Shown in pieces: positions 10,815 through 21,159 of a stretch of DNA of 64,000 nucleotides; within the stretch, counting starts at the first letter, position 1, and each line of letters opens with the position of its first letter. This DNA is from Lepidostoma basale (taxonomy: Eukaryota; Arthropoda; Insecta; Trichoptera; Lepidostomatidae). The position numbers and the translations under genes were made by a program. Where the stretch lies: the NCBI GenBank assembly GCA_022606425.2, contig JAHDVF020001465.1, positions 372,001-436,000 of the forward strand. The letters are read 5' to 3'. Under the pieces are notes generated by a model. It was not told the DNA's origin. It worked only from the letters and a program-made list of their open reading frames with translations, and searched no databases.

Positions 10815-11500
10815 CACAGTGGTCCGGATTTGGGAAACAGTGGACTTAGGAACCAAAGTCATTATTTCGATTTGAAAAAAATTGCTTTTTGTAGAAAATC
10901 TAATTTGTAACAATATTTGTCATGTTCAACTTTTCGTTATTTGGAGCTTAACATGGTTTAAAAAAATACAAACGAAAAAAATGTATGGAGTAAAATTGAA
11001 TTATATTTTTTTCTCAATATATTTTAAATTGCTAGCAACGAAACTTTTTGTATATTAACGTATGTAATTAGTACTTTATGTCCATATTTTTTTCTTTCCA
11101 ATATACTTGCAAACTTTAAAAAAAAATATTTTTATTTCACAACACAACAAATGTTTCTGCCAGAAGATTTGGTTGGGTGGTTATGATGCACAATTATTTC
11201 TTTATTACAAATAAGAAAACCAAAATTGCCTATCACCTCCAGTTTTTTAAATATTCTCCAAAAACTGCATTTTAAAGTATGAAAACCCATGCTTACAAAT
11301 ATAATGTTATTATAATGGAGTGCTACATAATAATTTATTTTATGAATGAGTCGTTACTGCAGTTTTTAAGAATTATACGAAACAAATAAATAATTATTAA
11401 CACCTTCTTTATGGTAATAATTCACCGTTATGACTTACTTGATGAATCATTAAAGGAATTTCCTGCACTTTCTGAGAATTATATGGAATAAATAATATAA
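10815..11500. repeat. Transib left 685-bp terminal inverted repeat
   Basis: It matches the reverse complement of 13090-13774 with only scattered differences. It covers CACAGTGGTCC at the outer edge and aatttcctgcactttctgag near the inner edge. The last 18 or so codons of the transposase frame lie inside it. Confidence 0.9.
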
Positions 11501-12790
11501 AATTGCTGCGGATGGAGTATCTGTAATAATAGTAGCTACTTTGCCATCTATCATTGTCATGTGCAGCTCATGAGTAATTTCGTAATTACCGCTTTTTGAT
11601 GCAACCAAATTACGTATTTCTTCCTTCATTGCCGCATTTTCTTGGTTGACAAAGTCAATGGTTTCTTTTGCGAACTGGAATTTGACAGGCCTACAGTAAA
11701 ACGTCGAAGATGGCTTCGGATTTTCCCAAATGACCACATTATTCGACTCCAACTTCAAAGGAACAAGGCTCGTCATGAACACCGAAGACTCATCAAATTC
11801 TGTCAGTTCACTTTTCTGCCTATAATTGCTTTGTGTTGAAGATCCGTCGAATCCCCATTTGCTTGTTAGCTTCAGATTCCCACTCGAAATACCTAGTTTG
11901 TCTCCCACAATTTGCAGGATCTTCTGAATAGTCAAATCCAAAAGTGCTTGCAAGTTCACTTTTGCTCCGTGTTCAGATATTTCAACGTCTTTGGCATCCG
12001 GATAGCACCTCTTCTTAGCTTCTAATAATTTGTGGTAGGAAGGAAGCTGCAGAGAATTCTTCCAATCTGACATTGCAGCCCTTAACGTCAGATATTTCCA
12101 CTTTGACAGATCTAATGAAGTAGTAAGAGCCAAAGCTTGGTTTTCCTGATTTGTTTTCTTCTTTTCCTTATCGAATAAATGCGATTTGACATCTGGGGCT
12201 TTGTCAGGATTCTTCAAGAGGTGATCAATAATGCGAGCAAGGATCTCTTTTCCATTCGATTTTAGCCTAGTGACCAAAGCAAAAGCTAACTTCTCTTCCG
12301 AATAGTCACTCAATGTACCCGACCGCCTTTTCTTCTGCTTGTTCCCCAGGTCTGCAAATGGTTTTCTTGTTTGAACTTCTGTAGAAGTGCCCATATCTTT
12401 AGTGGCCATAGATGTAGATGCTATGATGATTTCATTAGATTCCGCTAAATATTGATCCTCTTGCTCTAAATATTCGGTTTCTGCAATATTTTCGGTTCCT
12501 TTAAAAATCTCGGCGAGATTTACGGAATTGCAGGAAGGCCACTGGATTCTTGCTTTCAACCAGTTCAAATGCTTATTTATAAATTTGTTTTGAATTCTGT
12601 GGGCCGCGGTCCATCTGCTCTTCAAGTTGACAGTGAGATATCTTGCAAATTTCAATATCACTTCAGAATCTTCTGGTAAGATTTCAAGCGAAATGGAGTT
12701 CAAAATTGCTCGGTGGAGTCGCTTGTAGTCCTTGAGGTCTCCTTCTCGTATAAATGTGTAAATGTCCATATGAGTGCCAAATCGAGTCAT
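11450..12790 (-). CDS. Truncated Transib/RAG1-like transposase (446 aa)
   Basis: No break from the ATG at 12790 to the stop at 11450. Residues 1-110 have no recognised domain and residues 125-160 are a low-complexity basic linker. Residues 311-327 (KWGFDGSSTQSNYRQKS) match the first catalytic aspartate block of Transib and RAG1 (D315). Residues 355-372 (WENPKPSSTFYCRPVKF) and AAMKEE align with the RAG1 segment after D600. Residues 407-424 (HELHMTMIDGKVATIITD) contain the second aspartate (D415, the RAG1 D708 position). The CxxC zinc site and the glutamate domain that should follow are absent; from about residue 430 the frame reads into the inverted repeat. It may bind ends but should not cleave. 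The alignment is from memory. Confidence 0.85.
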   Translation of the reverse strand: MTRFGTHMDIYTFIREGDLKDYKRLHRAILNSISLEILPEDSEVILKFARYLTVNLKSRWTAAHRIQNKFINKHLNWLKARIQWPSCNSVNLAEIFKGTENIAETEYLEQEDQYLAESNEIIIASTSMATKDMGTSTEVQTRKPFADLGNKQKKRRSGTLSDYSEEKLAFALVTRLKSNGKEILARIIDHLLKNPDKAPDVKSHLFDKEKKKTNQENQALALTTSLDLSKWKYLTLRAAMSDWKNSLQLPSYHKLLEAKKRCYPDAKDVEISEHGAKVNLQALLDLTIQKILQIVGDKLGISSGNLKLTSKWGFDGSSTQSNYRQKSELTEFDESSVFMTSLVPLKLESNNVVIWENPKPSSTFYCRPVKFQFAKETIDFVNQENAAMKEEIRNLVASKSGNYEITHELHMTMIDGKVATIITDTPSAAILYYLFHIILRKCRKFL

Positions 12791-12884
12791 GATTTTCAGG
12801 CCCTTTTCTGGTCGCGGTCAAGTTCAAGGTATGTTGCTTCTTCAAAAATTCAGTAGCTAGTAACCCAAAAATGCGCTCCTGCGT

Positions 12885-12896
12885 GTTTTATATACG
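12885..12896 (-). promoter_or_regulatory. TATA-like box before the Transib transposase
   Basis: The minus strand has TATATAAAA about 95 bp before the ATG at 12790, inside the unique region between the gene and the right inverted repeat. A cap-site motif is not obvious. Confidence 0.4.
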
Positions 12897-12977
12897 AAAA
12901 GAAGTAGGTGAATTGATATGGTGATACATAAAATGAGTCATTAAGGTACCATTACAATTAAACGGGTATTCATGAGT

Positions 12978-13270
12978 CTATTTTTATATTTGTTGCATAT
13001 AATCCTTAGCAACTGCAGGAAATTGCCATAATTATTCATCAAATAAGCCGCGCTACCATTACCACGAAACAGGTAAAAATAGTATTTTTGTATAGTATTT
13101 GTTCCATATAATTCTCAGAAAGTGCAGGAAATTCCTTTAATGATTCATCAAGTAAGTCATAACGGTGAATTATTACCATAAAGAAGGTGTTAATAATTAT
13201 TTATTTGTTTCGTATAATTCTTAAAAACTGCAGTAACGACTCATTCATAAAATAAATTATTATGTAGCAC
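12978..13270. repeat. Subterminal direct repeats of the Transib element
   Basis: Three diverged units of about 80-110 bp start near 12988, 13097 and 13207. Each has a TTTGTTnCATATAAT-like start, then AA[CG]TGCAG and a ATTCATnAAATAA-like block. The outer two lie in the right inverted repeat, so they also occur inverted near the left end. They may be transposase binding sites. Confidence 0.55.
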
Positions 13271-13774
13271 TCCATTATAATAACATTATATTTGTAAGCA
13301 TGGGTTTTCATACTTTAAAATGCAGTTTTTGGAGAATATTTAAAAAACTGGAGGTGATAGGCAATTTTGTTTTTCTTATTTGTAATAAAGAAATAATTGT
13401 GCATCATAACCACCCAACCAAATCTTCTGGCAGAAACATTTGTTGTGTTGTGAAATAATTTTTTTTTTTTTAAAGTTTGCAAGTATATTGGAAAGAAAAA
13501 AATATGGACATAAAGTACTAATTACATACGTTATTATACAAAAAGTTTCGTTGCTAGCAATTTAAAATATATTGAGAAAAAAATATAATTCAATTTTACT
13601 CCATACATTTTTTTCGTTTGTATTTTTTTAAACCATGTTAAGCTCCAAATAACGAAAAGTTGAACATGACAAATATTGTTACAAATTAGATTTTCTACAA
13701 AAAGCAATTTTTTTCAAATCGAAATAATGACTTTGGTTCCTAAGTCCACTGTTTCCCAAATCCGGACCACTGTG
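13090..13774. repeat. Transib right 685-bp terminal inverted repeat
   Basis: The inverse of 10815-11500. It ends CCACTGTG at 13774, immediately followed by the CACCG duplication and the resumed mariner sequence. Confidence 0.9.
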
Positions 13775-14212
13775 CACCGTCGCCATACACATCATTAATC
13801 ATTCGAGCCGTTTCTGCAGCACTGGTGCCACGGTGGAACTCGTACTCGTAAATAACGCGATATTTCAAGTTTCCCATTTTGTAAACTGAGTGACGCAAAG
13901 AAAAAAAACAATTGAGGAAAAAACAAATGAGTTATAATTTTCAAAACACAAATACTTGAGTAAATAGCTGTATAAATTTGAATTTGGAATTCCTAATCAA
14001 AGAGAAGATATTTGAGATTAAAGTTGCCAGTACGGCAAAACGCCAATTTCATATGTAAGGACCTAATATAAACATGTAAGCTATAATAAAAGTTAAAATC
14101 CATTGTATTTAATATGAATCTTCTTGAATACCTGTAATACCAATATTTAAATTCAATAAATTTTAGATAAATATTTGAACATTACTTTTGTACAGAATCA
14201 TGTTTACCACCC

Positions 14213-14345
14213 CTGATCTGTATGTATAAAAAGAACTCGGTTTGCAATAGTGTTACCAGTCTGTCAATGCCAGCGAGCCTGACGAAACCGGTCGCTGTCG
14301 AAATAAAGACAAAGATGGAAGTAGTAAAAAAAAACATCGTTTTAT
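14213..14345 (+). ncRNA. HHR-C, second copy
   Basis: CCAGU-CUGUCAA-U-GCCAGCGAGCCUGAC-GAAACCGGUC-GCUGU: the same layout as 6768, but with the first box and stem II further decayed. The shared sequence begins at ctgatctgtatgtat and runs through AAATAAAG to aaacatcgttttattta. Confidence 0.5.
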
Positions 14346-14357
14346 TTAATTCTTAGT

Positions 14358-14885
14358 TTAAAAACGAACTAACTAACTAACTAACCATCACGCCGTGACT
14401 GAAAAGAATGGACTGCCACACTTTTCTTTCCTGACATATTTCTCTCGCTTCCTCAACATTCATACATCGTGTGTCATGCACGCGCGTCGATTTCTCTGAC
14501 TCCGCACATGGCCGATATTCAATATTTGATTTATTTGATCGTGCCACGTTTTCCTCGGTCTTCCTCTATTTATGGTTCAATTTACATCATTACATATAAT
14601 TTTTTTACCATTCTTTCCATATGTCCAAACCATCTTAATGATCCATTCGTTATTTCATCATTCGCACCGCATCCACTTCTTATATTTTCATTCGACACTA
14701 TCATATACAGAGTATATACACATTCGTCTAAGAGATCTCATTTCTACTGCATTTATTCTACTTTCATCCTTCTTTTGCCAGTTCCATGCTTCTCTTCCAT
14801 ACATAAGGGTCGGTAGAAGAACACCATTGTGCACTGCCATTCTAGCTTTTTTGGATAGGTTTTTGTTTGCGATGACAACTTAAAG
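14358..14885 (-). mobile_element. GTTA-LINE copy
   Basis: The tail side is ctaactaactaaccatcacgcc at the left. Going right on the minus strand it runs through the NRRACMT-like, KTWHDQI, WFGHMER-like and VHNGVLLPTL blocks and stops near 14885. It is frameshifted. Confidence 0.87.
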
Positions 14886-15304
14886 TTTAAGTTTTTATTG
14901 TTTAAAATTTTATTAAATTAAGAAAAAATCATGTTTTCAGGAAAAAATATTTTAACGCCAAAGAAATATCAAATGCATTTTTATTCAATTCTTGTTCCTA
15001 TGCGGCTCTGTGCCATTGGTCGCGTGGTTATTGGCAGTTTAAATGAAAACTGTGTATGTTAAAAAAAATCTGTTATTATGCTATTAATAAGATGAATTAC
15101 GTTCACAAGTTTTATTTTACTGTTATGATATTCATAATTATCTTCATTCGTATAAATAATCTTGCTATTGTCTAGGTGAGTATTGTTTATGAAGTGTATT
15201 TTTTATTACTTAATATTATGTAGAGATCGTTATCGAAATTGTATAACATTTATTTTATTTATGTCATTCATTCCCAAACTTTTTTGAATCACTCACCCCT
15301 TTCA
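14886..15304. other. No recognisable feature
   Basis: AT-rich sequence with no open frame or repeat boundary that I can name. Confidence 0.5.
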
Positions 15305-16075
15305 TGACATCATCACCATCATCATCATCAGCCGTCTATCATCTACTGCTGAATATAGACCTCTCCCAAAGCACGCCACCGCTCCCTATCCATTGCCGCT
15401 TCCATCCATCTATGTCCAGCAATCCTCTTTAAATCTTCGGTCCAGTGGGCATCTCCACTCCAGAACCCGTCTCCCCCATCGGCCGTCGGTCTTCCGACAG
15501 ACATGGCCAGCCCATCGCCACTTCAGCCTGCCCATCCTCAGAGCCACCTCAGTCACCTTAGTTTGTTGTCAAATAAATTCGTTTCTAAATCTGTCCCTCA
15601 AGGTTATTCCAAGTATGGCTCTTTCCATGGCACGTCGGGCGACCTTGAATCTGTAGACTAGACCTTTTGTCAGTGTCCACGTCTCAGCTCCGTACGTCAT
15701 GACTAGCAAGACGCAAGACTTTATTGAGGCATTGTGGTATTTTAGAGGTGAGAACATGGCGCAATATTCCAAAGGCCGCCCAACCCAACTGAATTCTTCG
15801 GTCGGCTTCTTTCTAGAAATTATTTCTACCCGATTGAATGATTTGGCCAAGATATGTATATTCTTGTACCACTTCGAGAGCCGACCCATTGACTGTTACT
15901 GATTTCGGGATAATATGTTCATTATACTTGACTTTCGTCTTCCAAATTCATCCCGAGACCCACTCGTCTGGATGCCGTGTTCAGTTCATCAAGCATGCCT
16001 TCAAGTTTCCCCACAGATTCCGCCAGAATAACAATGTCATCTGGAAAGCGAAGGTGGGAAATGCACTCGCCATTC
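15305..16075 (-). mobile_element. RTE-A LINE copy, 5'-truncated
   Basis: The left edge is the (GAT)n tail (catcatcaccatcatcatca). The minus strand then gives, from 3' to 5', the C-terminal GHICRR-type region, LVMTYGAETWTLTKGLVYRF, RRAMERAILGITLRDRFRNE, and near 16020-16075 the RT-adjacent FADDIVILAES-like sequence with ISHLRF upstream. Breaks are numerous. The cleaner copy is at 50842. Confidence 0.8.
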
Positions 16076-16255
16076 TATCACGCAAGCCAACAAAATGCTT
16101 GGTTTTGTTCTACGAAACGCAAGATAATTTTCTGACACCATGGTGATTCATCGGCTGTAGCGCTGGTTGAGTACTGCTCCATCATTTGGGACCCCAGAAA
16201 AAAACAGTAATCCTGGAACTAGAAAGGATTCAGAAACGATTTTTGAGATATTTAT
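16076..16255 (+). mobile_element. ATTTG-LINE fragment
   Basis: The plus strand reads ANKMLGFVLRNAR and, in another frame, ALVEYCSIIWDPRKKQ. It corresponds to the KMLGFILRTGR ... LECGSVIWSP region of the frame at 49098-49793. Confidence 0.7.
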
Positions 16256-16998
16256 ACCTTCTTCTTCTTCTTCAAGTGCCCTGTCGGGTCCCCCTAATGT
16301 TGCCGATCACCTCGGCGAACCTGTTCCTGTTATAGCTCCTCCACACTTTGGATGCCATTCGTTTCCATGTCACTCTGTCTTGTGCAGACTGCATCCAGGT
16401 TATTCCGACGTGTCTGTTCAGATTATCCTTCCACCGTAGTTGCGGTTGCCCTGCACTTCTCTTTGCCGTCCACGGTCTCCAAGTCAGCAGTCTTCTTGTC
16501 CATTTTTCATCTGAACTACTCGCGTGACCTGCCCATTGCCATTTTAGAGTCGCCACGCGGTGGATGACGTCAGTGACCTTTGTTTTTTCTCTCACCGGAT
16601 CGTTTCAGACTCGGCCTCTTAGGCTTATTCCTAGCATGGCTCTTTGGGTCACTCGTAGTTTCTCGGCGCTTTGTTTGGACAATGTTACAGTTTCAAAACC
16701 ATAAGTACCAACTGGCAGAACGTAGGTTTCATAGACTTTTCATTTCTCATAGGCCCATATTTCCGAAAGCTGCCCAGTTTAGTCCAATTCTTTTGTCCCA
16801 GGTATGTACATTTTTGGATATTCTCAATTCTGTTGCCATCCGCGTTGATTTCAATCCTTTCCGTGCCCATCACCTTGGTCTTTACTAGGTTCATATTCAA
16901 ACCTACAGATTTGGATACATCGTTTAGTTCTTTAAGCATTTCAGCTAGTTCCTCCGGAGTGTTGTTCACGAGTAGATGTCGTCGGCAAAACGTTAGTT
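16256..16998 (-). mobile_element. RTE-C LINE copy
   Basis: The tail is (GAA)n at 16256. The minus strand reads TKVTDVIHRVATLKWQWAGH and WRPWTAKRSAGQPQLRW near the 3' end, and SKSVGLNMNLVKTKVMGTER upstream. A FADDIYS remnant of the RT active site sits at about 16980. Two frames are needed, so it is a pseudogene. A second 3' end is at 20287. Confidence 0.8.
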
Positions 16999-16999
16999 A

Positions 17000-18035
17000 G
17001 TTAGAAAGTTTCAATACTGGGATTGGTTTGCATCACTTTCTTCTATTCTTCTTTTCCATTCTTCCCTGTCTTGTGCGTCTCCTTTGAAATCTGCATATGA
17101 TGAGCAACGCACGTCCACCAACAGGTCCTCCAAGTACTCTCGGCGTGGGCGTCCCCTAGAGTTTGTTCCCTCGGTCATGCCCTCCATTATGGCATGCAAA
17201 AGGCCTTCTTGACTTATTACATGGCCGATCCATCTTGCACGCCTTTCGGAAAAGGTCCTGAGCAGGTGCCTTCCTCCTTCGATTCCTTGAAGAACTTCCT
17301 CATTCGTGATGTGGTCTCTCCAGGAAATTCCTAATAGTCTTCTAAAGGACCACATCTCAAAAGCCTCTAGTCTCCGCTTATCTCTTTCGGATAGGCACCA
17401 TGTCTCGCAGCCGTACAACAAGATACTCCATAGGTCTTTATGAGGAGTATTCTCAGTTTTAGGTCTATATTATTTTATTGTATTATTTTCGACCTTTTAT
17501 TGAATGCAAGCCTTGCCTGATGTATACGGCTGTCGATCTCGCTCTTAGACCGACCGTCCCATGTTATTTTGCTCCCGAGGTTGATAAACTCCTTGGTGTT
17601 CTTTAGTGGAACTCCTGACATCACTACTCTCATCTGATGTTGCGTTCGGCCTACAGTCAGTAGCTTTGTTTTGTCTTTATTTATCTTCATGTTGTAGCTA
17701 GCTTGAAGAATGCCTTGCAAAGTCGCTAAGGTCTCCTGCAGTTCCTCCTCACTTTCAGCAACCATAGCAATATCGTCAGCAAACCTTATCATGTCTATCT
17801 TTTGCCCGTGTATCCTTACACCTTCTCTGTGACTCATTCTCTCTAAGTCGTCAATCGCATTCTGTATGTAAACGTTAAAAAGAGCAGGTGACAGAGAGCA
17901 TCCCTGTCTTACCCCTTGTCTTATACTGGCAAAACGTAGATGGTTTAAATATTTTCCATCAACACGGATTTCTTTAGTTTCCAGCAGGCTTAAATCATAT
18001 AGATAGAGCAAACCAGCACACTGGCATGTCAAAGA
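17000..18035 (-). mobile_element. LINE-D, RT palm to C-terminus
   Basis: Residues in order: GVRQGCSLSPALFNVYIQNA (palm), IRFADDIAMVAESEEELQE (intact FADD), NMKINKDKTKLL, a frame break near 17450, then LYGCETWCLSERDKRRLEAF, WRDHITNEEVLQ, ARWIGHVISQEGLLHAIMEG and GRPRREYLEDLL. It is the best preserved LINE active site here besides 43285. The N-terminal endonuclease is missing. A second fragment is at 29568. Confidence 0.85.
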
Positions 18036-18429
18036 CGAATATATTGGAATGCACCTGCAGAAATCTTACTTTCTCACAAAAGAGAGAGAAATAATGGAAT
18101 AATGTATTTTTTAAATTTCCGTAATGTTGGAAGACCTGGAAATTATAATTTTATAAAATACAAGCAGGTTGGCATCGGCACAGATCGGCGGCCGGAAAAT
18201 CCACTTTTTGCCAGCAGAGGTGCGTTGGGAAATTTAAATTGAGAATTATGGTAATGAGATTGTCGGCCATCTTGCGTTGACAAAAAAACGCGGGAAAGTA
18301 CGTGAACAAAAATGGCGAGAAAATGTTAAATGAATCCGTACTTGGGACAACTAATTGTATAATGCGATCAGTACCAGCCAAGATTAATCTTTTTATCCAT
18401 TTTTTAAAACCTTTCCTTGGATAATAGTG

Positions 18430-18560
18430 TCACTTGAGCCATGTTGGAGAGGGTTCAAAATAAATTCTTGAGAACCCTTTATCTGAAAGAGTACTGACTA
18501 CATCCATGGCTGTATCCAACGGAATTTTTCTTGGATACGCTAGGCTAAAAAAAAGCATGA
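18430..18560 (+). mobile_element. ATTTG-LINE fragment
   Basis: MLERVQNKFLRTLYLKEY is readable, then a stop and HPWLYPTEFFLDTL in line with the 49098 frame. It is short and broken. Confidence 0.65.
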
Positions 18561-18659
18561 AACTTGCAAAAGAAGGATGAAAGTATATTCTCCTAAATAA
18601 CCTCCCCTACAACCTCCTAGAAGGAATGTATTCAATAATCAATATCTCTGTATATATAT

Positions 18660-18790
18660 TAATTTGGTCATGCCATGCTTTACTTGGTCTTCCACGGCTT
18701 CTCTTTCCACTCACACTTCTTGTAAACAACATTTTAACAGTTCTTCTCTCGTCCATTCGTTCTATATGTCCAAACCATCTCAGGGTTATT
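18660..18790 (-). mobile_element. GTTA-LINE fragment
   Basis: The minus strand reads a WFGHIERMDER-like block and SGKRSRGRPSKAWHDQI. It is truncated on both sides. Confidence 0.7.
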
Positions 18791-18814
18791 TTTTTTTAAT
18801 TTAATTTATATTTA

Positions 18815-19330
18815 ATTAATATCAAATCAAATCAGTTAATTTCATCAATAGACATTACAAAATTAAGGTTCATGGCATATATTGAGAACAGGTAAAATAA
18901 TATATTGTTAATAGTATACTACCAGAAAAGCATGAGAGATGTTTCGACTTTAGGAATACAATATACTCTCCAGAATCAAGAGTATTTGCCTTCTGAACGT
19001 ACGACGTCGATCTCCGAAGAGACCGCGTTCAGCAGACTAATTGCTCTTCACACAGATGTCACTAGGGGCAGATGGGTTCTGGCGGTCGGAAGGTAAAAGT
19101 ATCTTTGCTGTCGCTGTCGGAGATATCTATCAGGGACAAAAAGACCAACATCCTCCAGCATGGCCGAGTTCTCGAAATATTCCCCGAGTAATCTTAAGAA
19201 ATGGGTTATGAGATGCCCAGCTCTTCGAAGCGAGATGAGAGCTTCAGAAATGCCGTGGGATAGAGCCACGGATAACTACCATACTCCCTCATGTAGACAC
19301 ACCTCAGATTTTTTTTTATGAACCCTCTCC
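18815..19330 (-). mobile_element. ATTTG-LINE 3' end
   Basis: The tail (aaatcaaatc) is at the left. The minus strand reads MALSHGISEALISLRRAGHL, ITHFLRLLGEYFENSAMLED, VGLFVPDRYLRQRQQRYFYL and PTARTHLPLVTSV, then is broken. It aligns along its length with 49500-49790. Confidence 0.82.
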
Positions 19331-19365
19331 AGCAAAACGGAATATCCAATAAATATATTCTTTAA

Positions 19366-19915
19366 CTAACTAACTAACTAACTAACCATCACGCCGTCTC
19401 CCCGAAGGGGTAGGCAGAAATAATGGACTGCCACACTTTTCTTTCCTGATATATTTCTCTCGGTTCCTCAACATTCATACATCGTGTCATGCACGCGCGT
19501 CGATTTCTCTAACTCCTCACATGGCCGACATTCAATATTTGATTTTTTTGATCGTGCCACGTTTTCCTCGGTCTTCCTCCATTTCTGGTTCCATTTACAT
19601 CGTTAACATATAATTTTTTATCATTATTTCTTCATTCATTCTTTCCATATGTCCAAACCATATTAATGATCCTTTCATTGTATTGTTCTTTCACAAAACA
19701 ATCATTCGCACCGCATTCACTTCTTATATTTTCATTTGACACTATATCATACACAGAGTATCCATAAATTCATCTAAGAGATTTCATTTCTACTGCATTT
19801 ATTCTACTTTCATCCTTCTTTTGCCAGTTCCATGCTTCGCTTCCACACATAAGGGTCGGTAGAAGAACACCATTGTGCACTGCCATTCTAGCTCTTTAGG
19901 ATAGGTTTTTATAAT
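19366..19915 (-). mobile_element. GTTA-LINE copy
   Basis: The tail ctaactaactaaccatcacgcc is intact at the left, followed by the complete C-terminal part back to the KAKMAVHNGVL block. Frames are interrupted. Confidence 0.87.
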
Positions 19916-20286
19916 GATAATATTATATTTATAAATAAGATATAATATTTTTATAGGTAAGTAAAAGGGTTAAATCGAAAACATGTGAAAAGTTTTTTGC
20001 ACTCTTTTATAAATAAATATGAACCAAAGTTAATATATTTTTATATACTCGTATAATAAAATACAGAATTATCTACCAAAGAAAATTTGAAATTCTAATA
20101 TGACTAGTGACCAATTATTTTTATAAAATTACATGTAATTGATGTTATAAAAATTCAATTATGTTAAATAATTTACAGTAGATATCATTCATATTCGAGT
20201 ACTCTATATTATAATGTAAATAAATAAAAAAACTTTCCGTAAAGCTACTTGCAAAGGATAAGTGAAGGAAAATGTATTAAATATTA
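19916..20286. other. No recognisable feature
   Basis: Very AT-rich and without open frames. Confidence 0.5.
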
Positions 20287-20525
20287 TACTAATCTTCTTC
20301 TTCTTTCGGTGCCGTGTCAGGTCCCCCCAACGTTGGCGATCACTACAGCAAAGGCATCTCTATCATGAGTCATTTAGAACAGGTTCTGAACTCTTGTTAT
20401 TCCTGTCCACTCTCGCCATAGTGAGTCCTGGGAAAAGGTGACCAGAGTGGTTTCCCGTTGCCTTCTCTGGTGGATTTTTCTGTCGGGGTTACCATCCCTG
20501 GTTGGATCTGGTTTGGAGGCGCCAA
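20287..20525 (-). mobile_element. RTE-C 3' end plus unknown repeat
   Basis: Positions 20287-20400 repeat the RTE-C end (cttcttcttctttcggtgcc, gtcaggtccccccaacgttg). Positions 20401-20525 (gtcctgggaaaaggtgacca, gtggtttcccgttgccttct) are a different sequence that I cannot assign. Confidence 0.6.
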
Positions 20526-20527
20526 TA

Positions 20528-21047
20528 TACTAATAAGAAATATAAAATGGCAGTACACAATGGTGTTTTCGTACCGACCCTTATGTTTGAAACTGAAGCA
20601 TGTTACTGGCAAAAGAATAATAAAAGTAGAATAAATGCAGTAGAAATGAGATTTCTTAGACGAACTTGTAATACTCTGTTTATGATATTGTGGAATGAAA
20701 ATATAAAAAGTGAATGCTGTGCGAATGATGGTGTTATGAACAAAATAATGAAAGGATCATTGAGATAGTTTGGACACATGGAAAGAATAATAATGAAGAA
20801 AGAATGGTAAAAAAAGTATATGTTAATGATGTAAATGGAACTTGATATAGAAGAAGACTGAAGAAAACGTGGCATGGTCAAATAAATCAAATATTGAAGG
20901 TCGGCCACGTGAGGAGTCAGAGAAATTGACGCGCGTGCATGACACGATGTATAAATTTTGAGGAAGCGAGAGAAATATACCAGGAAAGAAAAGTGTAGCA
21001 GTCCATTCTTTCTGCCTACCCCTTCGGAGAGACGGCATGATGGTTAG
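20528..21047 (+). mobile_element. GTTA-LINE copy
   Basis: It runs from KMAVHNGVFVPTLMFETEAC through SRINAVEMRFLRRTC, MNKIMKGSL and the RKTWHGQI-like block to SAYPFGETA-like sequence and gatggttagttag. Stops interrupt it. Confidence 0.85.
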
Positions 21048-21159
21048 TTAGTAATAAGAATAAAAGGGAATTTAATACGAAATCAATTATTTGCTGATAG
21101 CGTAAAAATATCTTAAACTGTTAAATTAAATAACTTTGCTTTATGTATCACAATTGAAT

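Larger units (their letters stand above)
10815..13774 (-). mobile_element. Transib (RAG1-related) element, non-autonomous
   Basis: Both ends read CACAGTGGTCCGGATTTGG inward. It is flanked by a 5-bp GC-rich target duplication, CACCG (10810-10814 and 13775-13779); the unbroken mariner at 27.5 kb shows a single copy of that site. Transib elements are known for CAC-starting ends and 5-bp duplications. The only gene is a truncated transposase reading leftward. About 685 bp at each end are inverted copies of one another, far longer than the usual Transib termini. Confidence 0.9.
9893..13877 (-). pseudogene. Mariner transposase, interrupted
   Basis: The start is at 13877 (MGNLKYRVIYEYEFHRGTSA) and the gene runs 34-35 codons to the Transib insertion. 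It resumes at 10809 with the HTH and linker (WVPHEL), the catalytic block TCDEKWILYDN, LLHDNARPH and YSPDLAPTDYYFF, ending CIDSTGTCFD at 9893. The DD34D set is visible (D in TCDEKW, D in HDNARPH, D in SPDLAPTDYY). Besides the insertion there is one in-frame stop near 10340, a TGG-to-TAG change within the VSVWWTSAG block. The gene is dead. Confidence 0.93.
9815..14066 (-). mobile_element. Cecropia-type mariner, split by a Transib element
   Basis: The terminal inverted repeats TTAGGTCCTTACATATGAAA... are at 9815 and, inverted, end at 14066, with TA on each side. Without the inserted 2,960 bp and its 5-bp duplication the element is about 1.29 kb, normal for mariner and nearly identical to the copy at 27181-28467. 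The insertion falls in the transposase N-terminus. Confidence 0.95.

Noticed and set aside
10815..10870. Complete V(D)J-type signal (heptamer, 12 or 23 spacer, nonamer)
   Set aside because: Only the heptamer CACAGTG matches. No ACAAAAACC-like nonamer is found at the 12- or 23-bp spacing.
14358..14400. Telomeric repeats
   Set aside because: The CTAA/TTAG runs are four-base LINE tails, not the five-base TTAGG of insect telomeres.
16167..16567. Plus-strand frames of 70-110 residues over 15.3-17.0 kb
   Set aside because: They are antisense shadows of the RTE-A and RTE-C coding regions on the minus strand.
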